Shown: positions 63,986 to 64,000 of the stretch, piece by piece
How the letters are laid out: each line of letters opens with the position of its first letter
Numbering within the stretch: position 1 is the first letter of the stretch
DNA from: DATJKD01 sp963728295
Lineage (GTDB): Bacteria; Pseudomonadota; Gammaproteobacteria; Steroidobacterales; Steroidobacteraceae
Length of the DNA stretch: 64,000 nt
Direction: 5' to 3'
Assembly (NCBI GenBank): GCA_963728295.1
Contig: CAVSKB010000019.1
Coordinates: 806,001 to 870,000 of the forward strand
Notes under the pieces: generated by a model
What the model saw: the letters and a program-made list of their open reading frames with translations, nothing else
Database searches by the model: none
Told to the model about the DNA's origin: nothing
Program-made: the position numbers and the translations under genes

Positions 63986-64000
63986 GGATGGCCCTCCAGG

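Noticed and set aside
1..64000. CRISPR arrays, rRNA genes or an origin of replication.
   Set aside because: No regularly spaced repeats, rRNA-like segments or DnaA-box cluster were noticed on reading both strands.

Overview
The window (about 67% GC by eye, strong G/C bias at third codon positions) looks like the chromosome of a high-GC gammaproteobacterium. Three conserved blocks support this: the type IV pilus Chp cluster next to gshB-tonB-yqgE-ruvX-pyrB, the pilT/pilU-yggS-proC-yggT block, and the rpsU-yqeY-dnaG-rpoD macromolecular synthesis operon. No rRNA, integrase, transposase or CRISPR array was seen, and no species can be named.

Layout. 1-4670 (minus): chpA (cut by the window edge), pilJ, pilI, pilH, pilG, the twitching-motility chemosensory system. 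4835-9714 (plus): gshB, a TonB-like protein, yqgE, ruvX, pyrB and a PyrK-like flavoprotein, followed by a 600 bp gap holding a large imperfect inverted repeat. 10314-13690 (minus): three pilus-retraction ATPases (pilT, pilU and a second pilU-like gene). 13778-16856 (plus): yggS, proC, yggT, a DUF4426 lipoprotein and an HU-like protein. 16931-21183 (minus): hydrolase, FKBP isomerase, msrB, two small proteins, ppnN and an L,D-transpeptidase. 21205-26641 (minus) is an accessory island: an exported C-type-lectin protein coupled to an unknown protein, and a large DUF4062-nSTAND-TPR signalling ATPase. 26759-32548 (minus): an amidohydrolase pair and the split B12-dependent ribonucleotide reductase nrdJab with NrdR boxes. 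33150-44318: degQ, an aminopeptidase and cca head to head, uppP, midA-like, folate genes (pteridine reductase, folK, folB), tsaD, rpsU, yqeY, dnaG; then rpoD. 46654-54731: AraC regulator, metallo-beta-lactamase-fold enzyme, PEP-CTERM protein, TPR membrane protein, an exported CxxC protein with a barrel protein, and two MAPEG proteins. 54843-61339: an RND efflux operon ending in its own GntR-type regulator. 61394-64000: a lipoprotein, a tiny basic protein, a decayed ATPase, a tRNA-Ile(CAU) gene split by a group I intron, an HNH remnant and a DUF6249 protein.

The most striking element is the self-splicing-type intron in the anticodon loop of tRNA-Ile(CAU) at 62912-63221. The most system-like protein is the DUF4062-nSTAND-TPR receptor at 23008-26641.

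A caution for every reader: many conserved and essential genes (ruvX, pyrB, ppnN, tsaD, yqeY, dnaG, rpoD and others) carry single-base frame breaks, and the RND and STAND genes carry many. Codon structure and conserved motifs continue across the breaks, so I treat most as sequence errors rather than true pseudogenes. Coordinates for such genes span the whole reconstructed gene.
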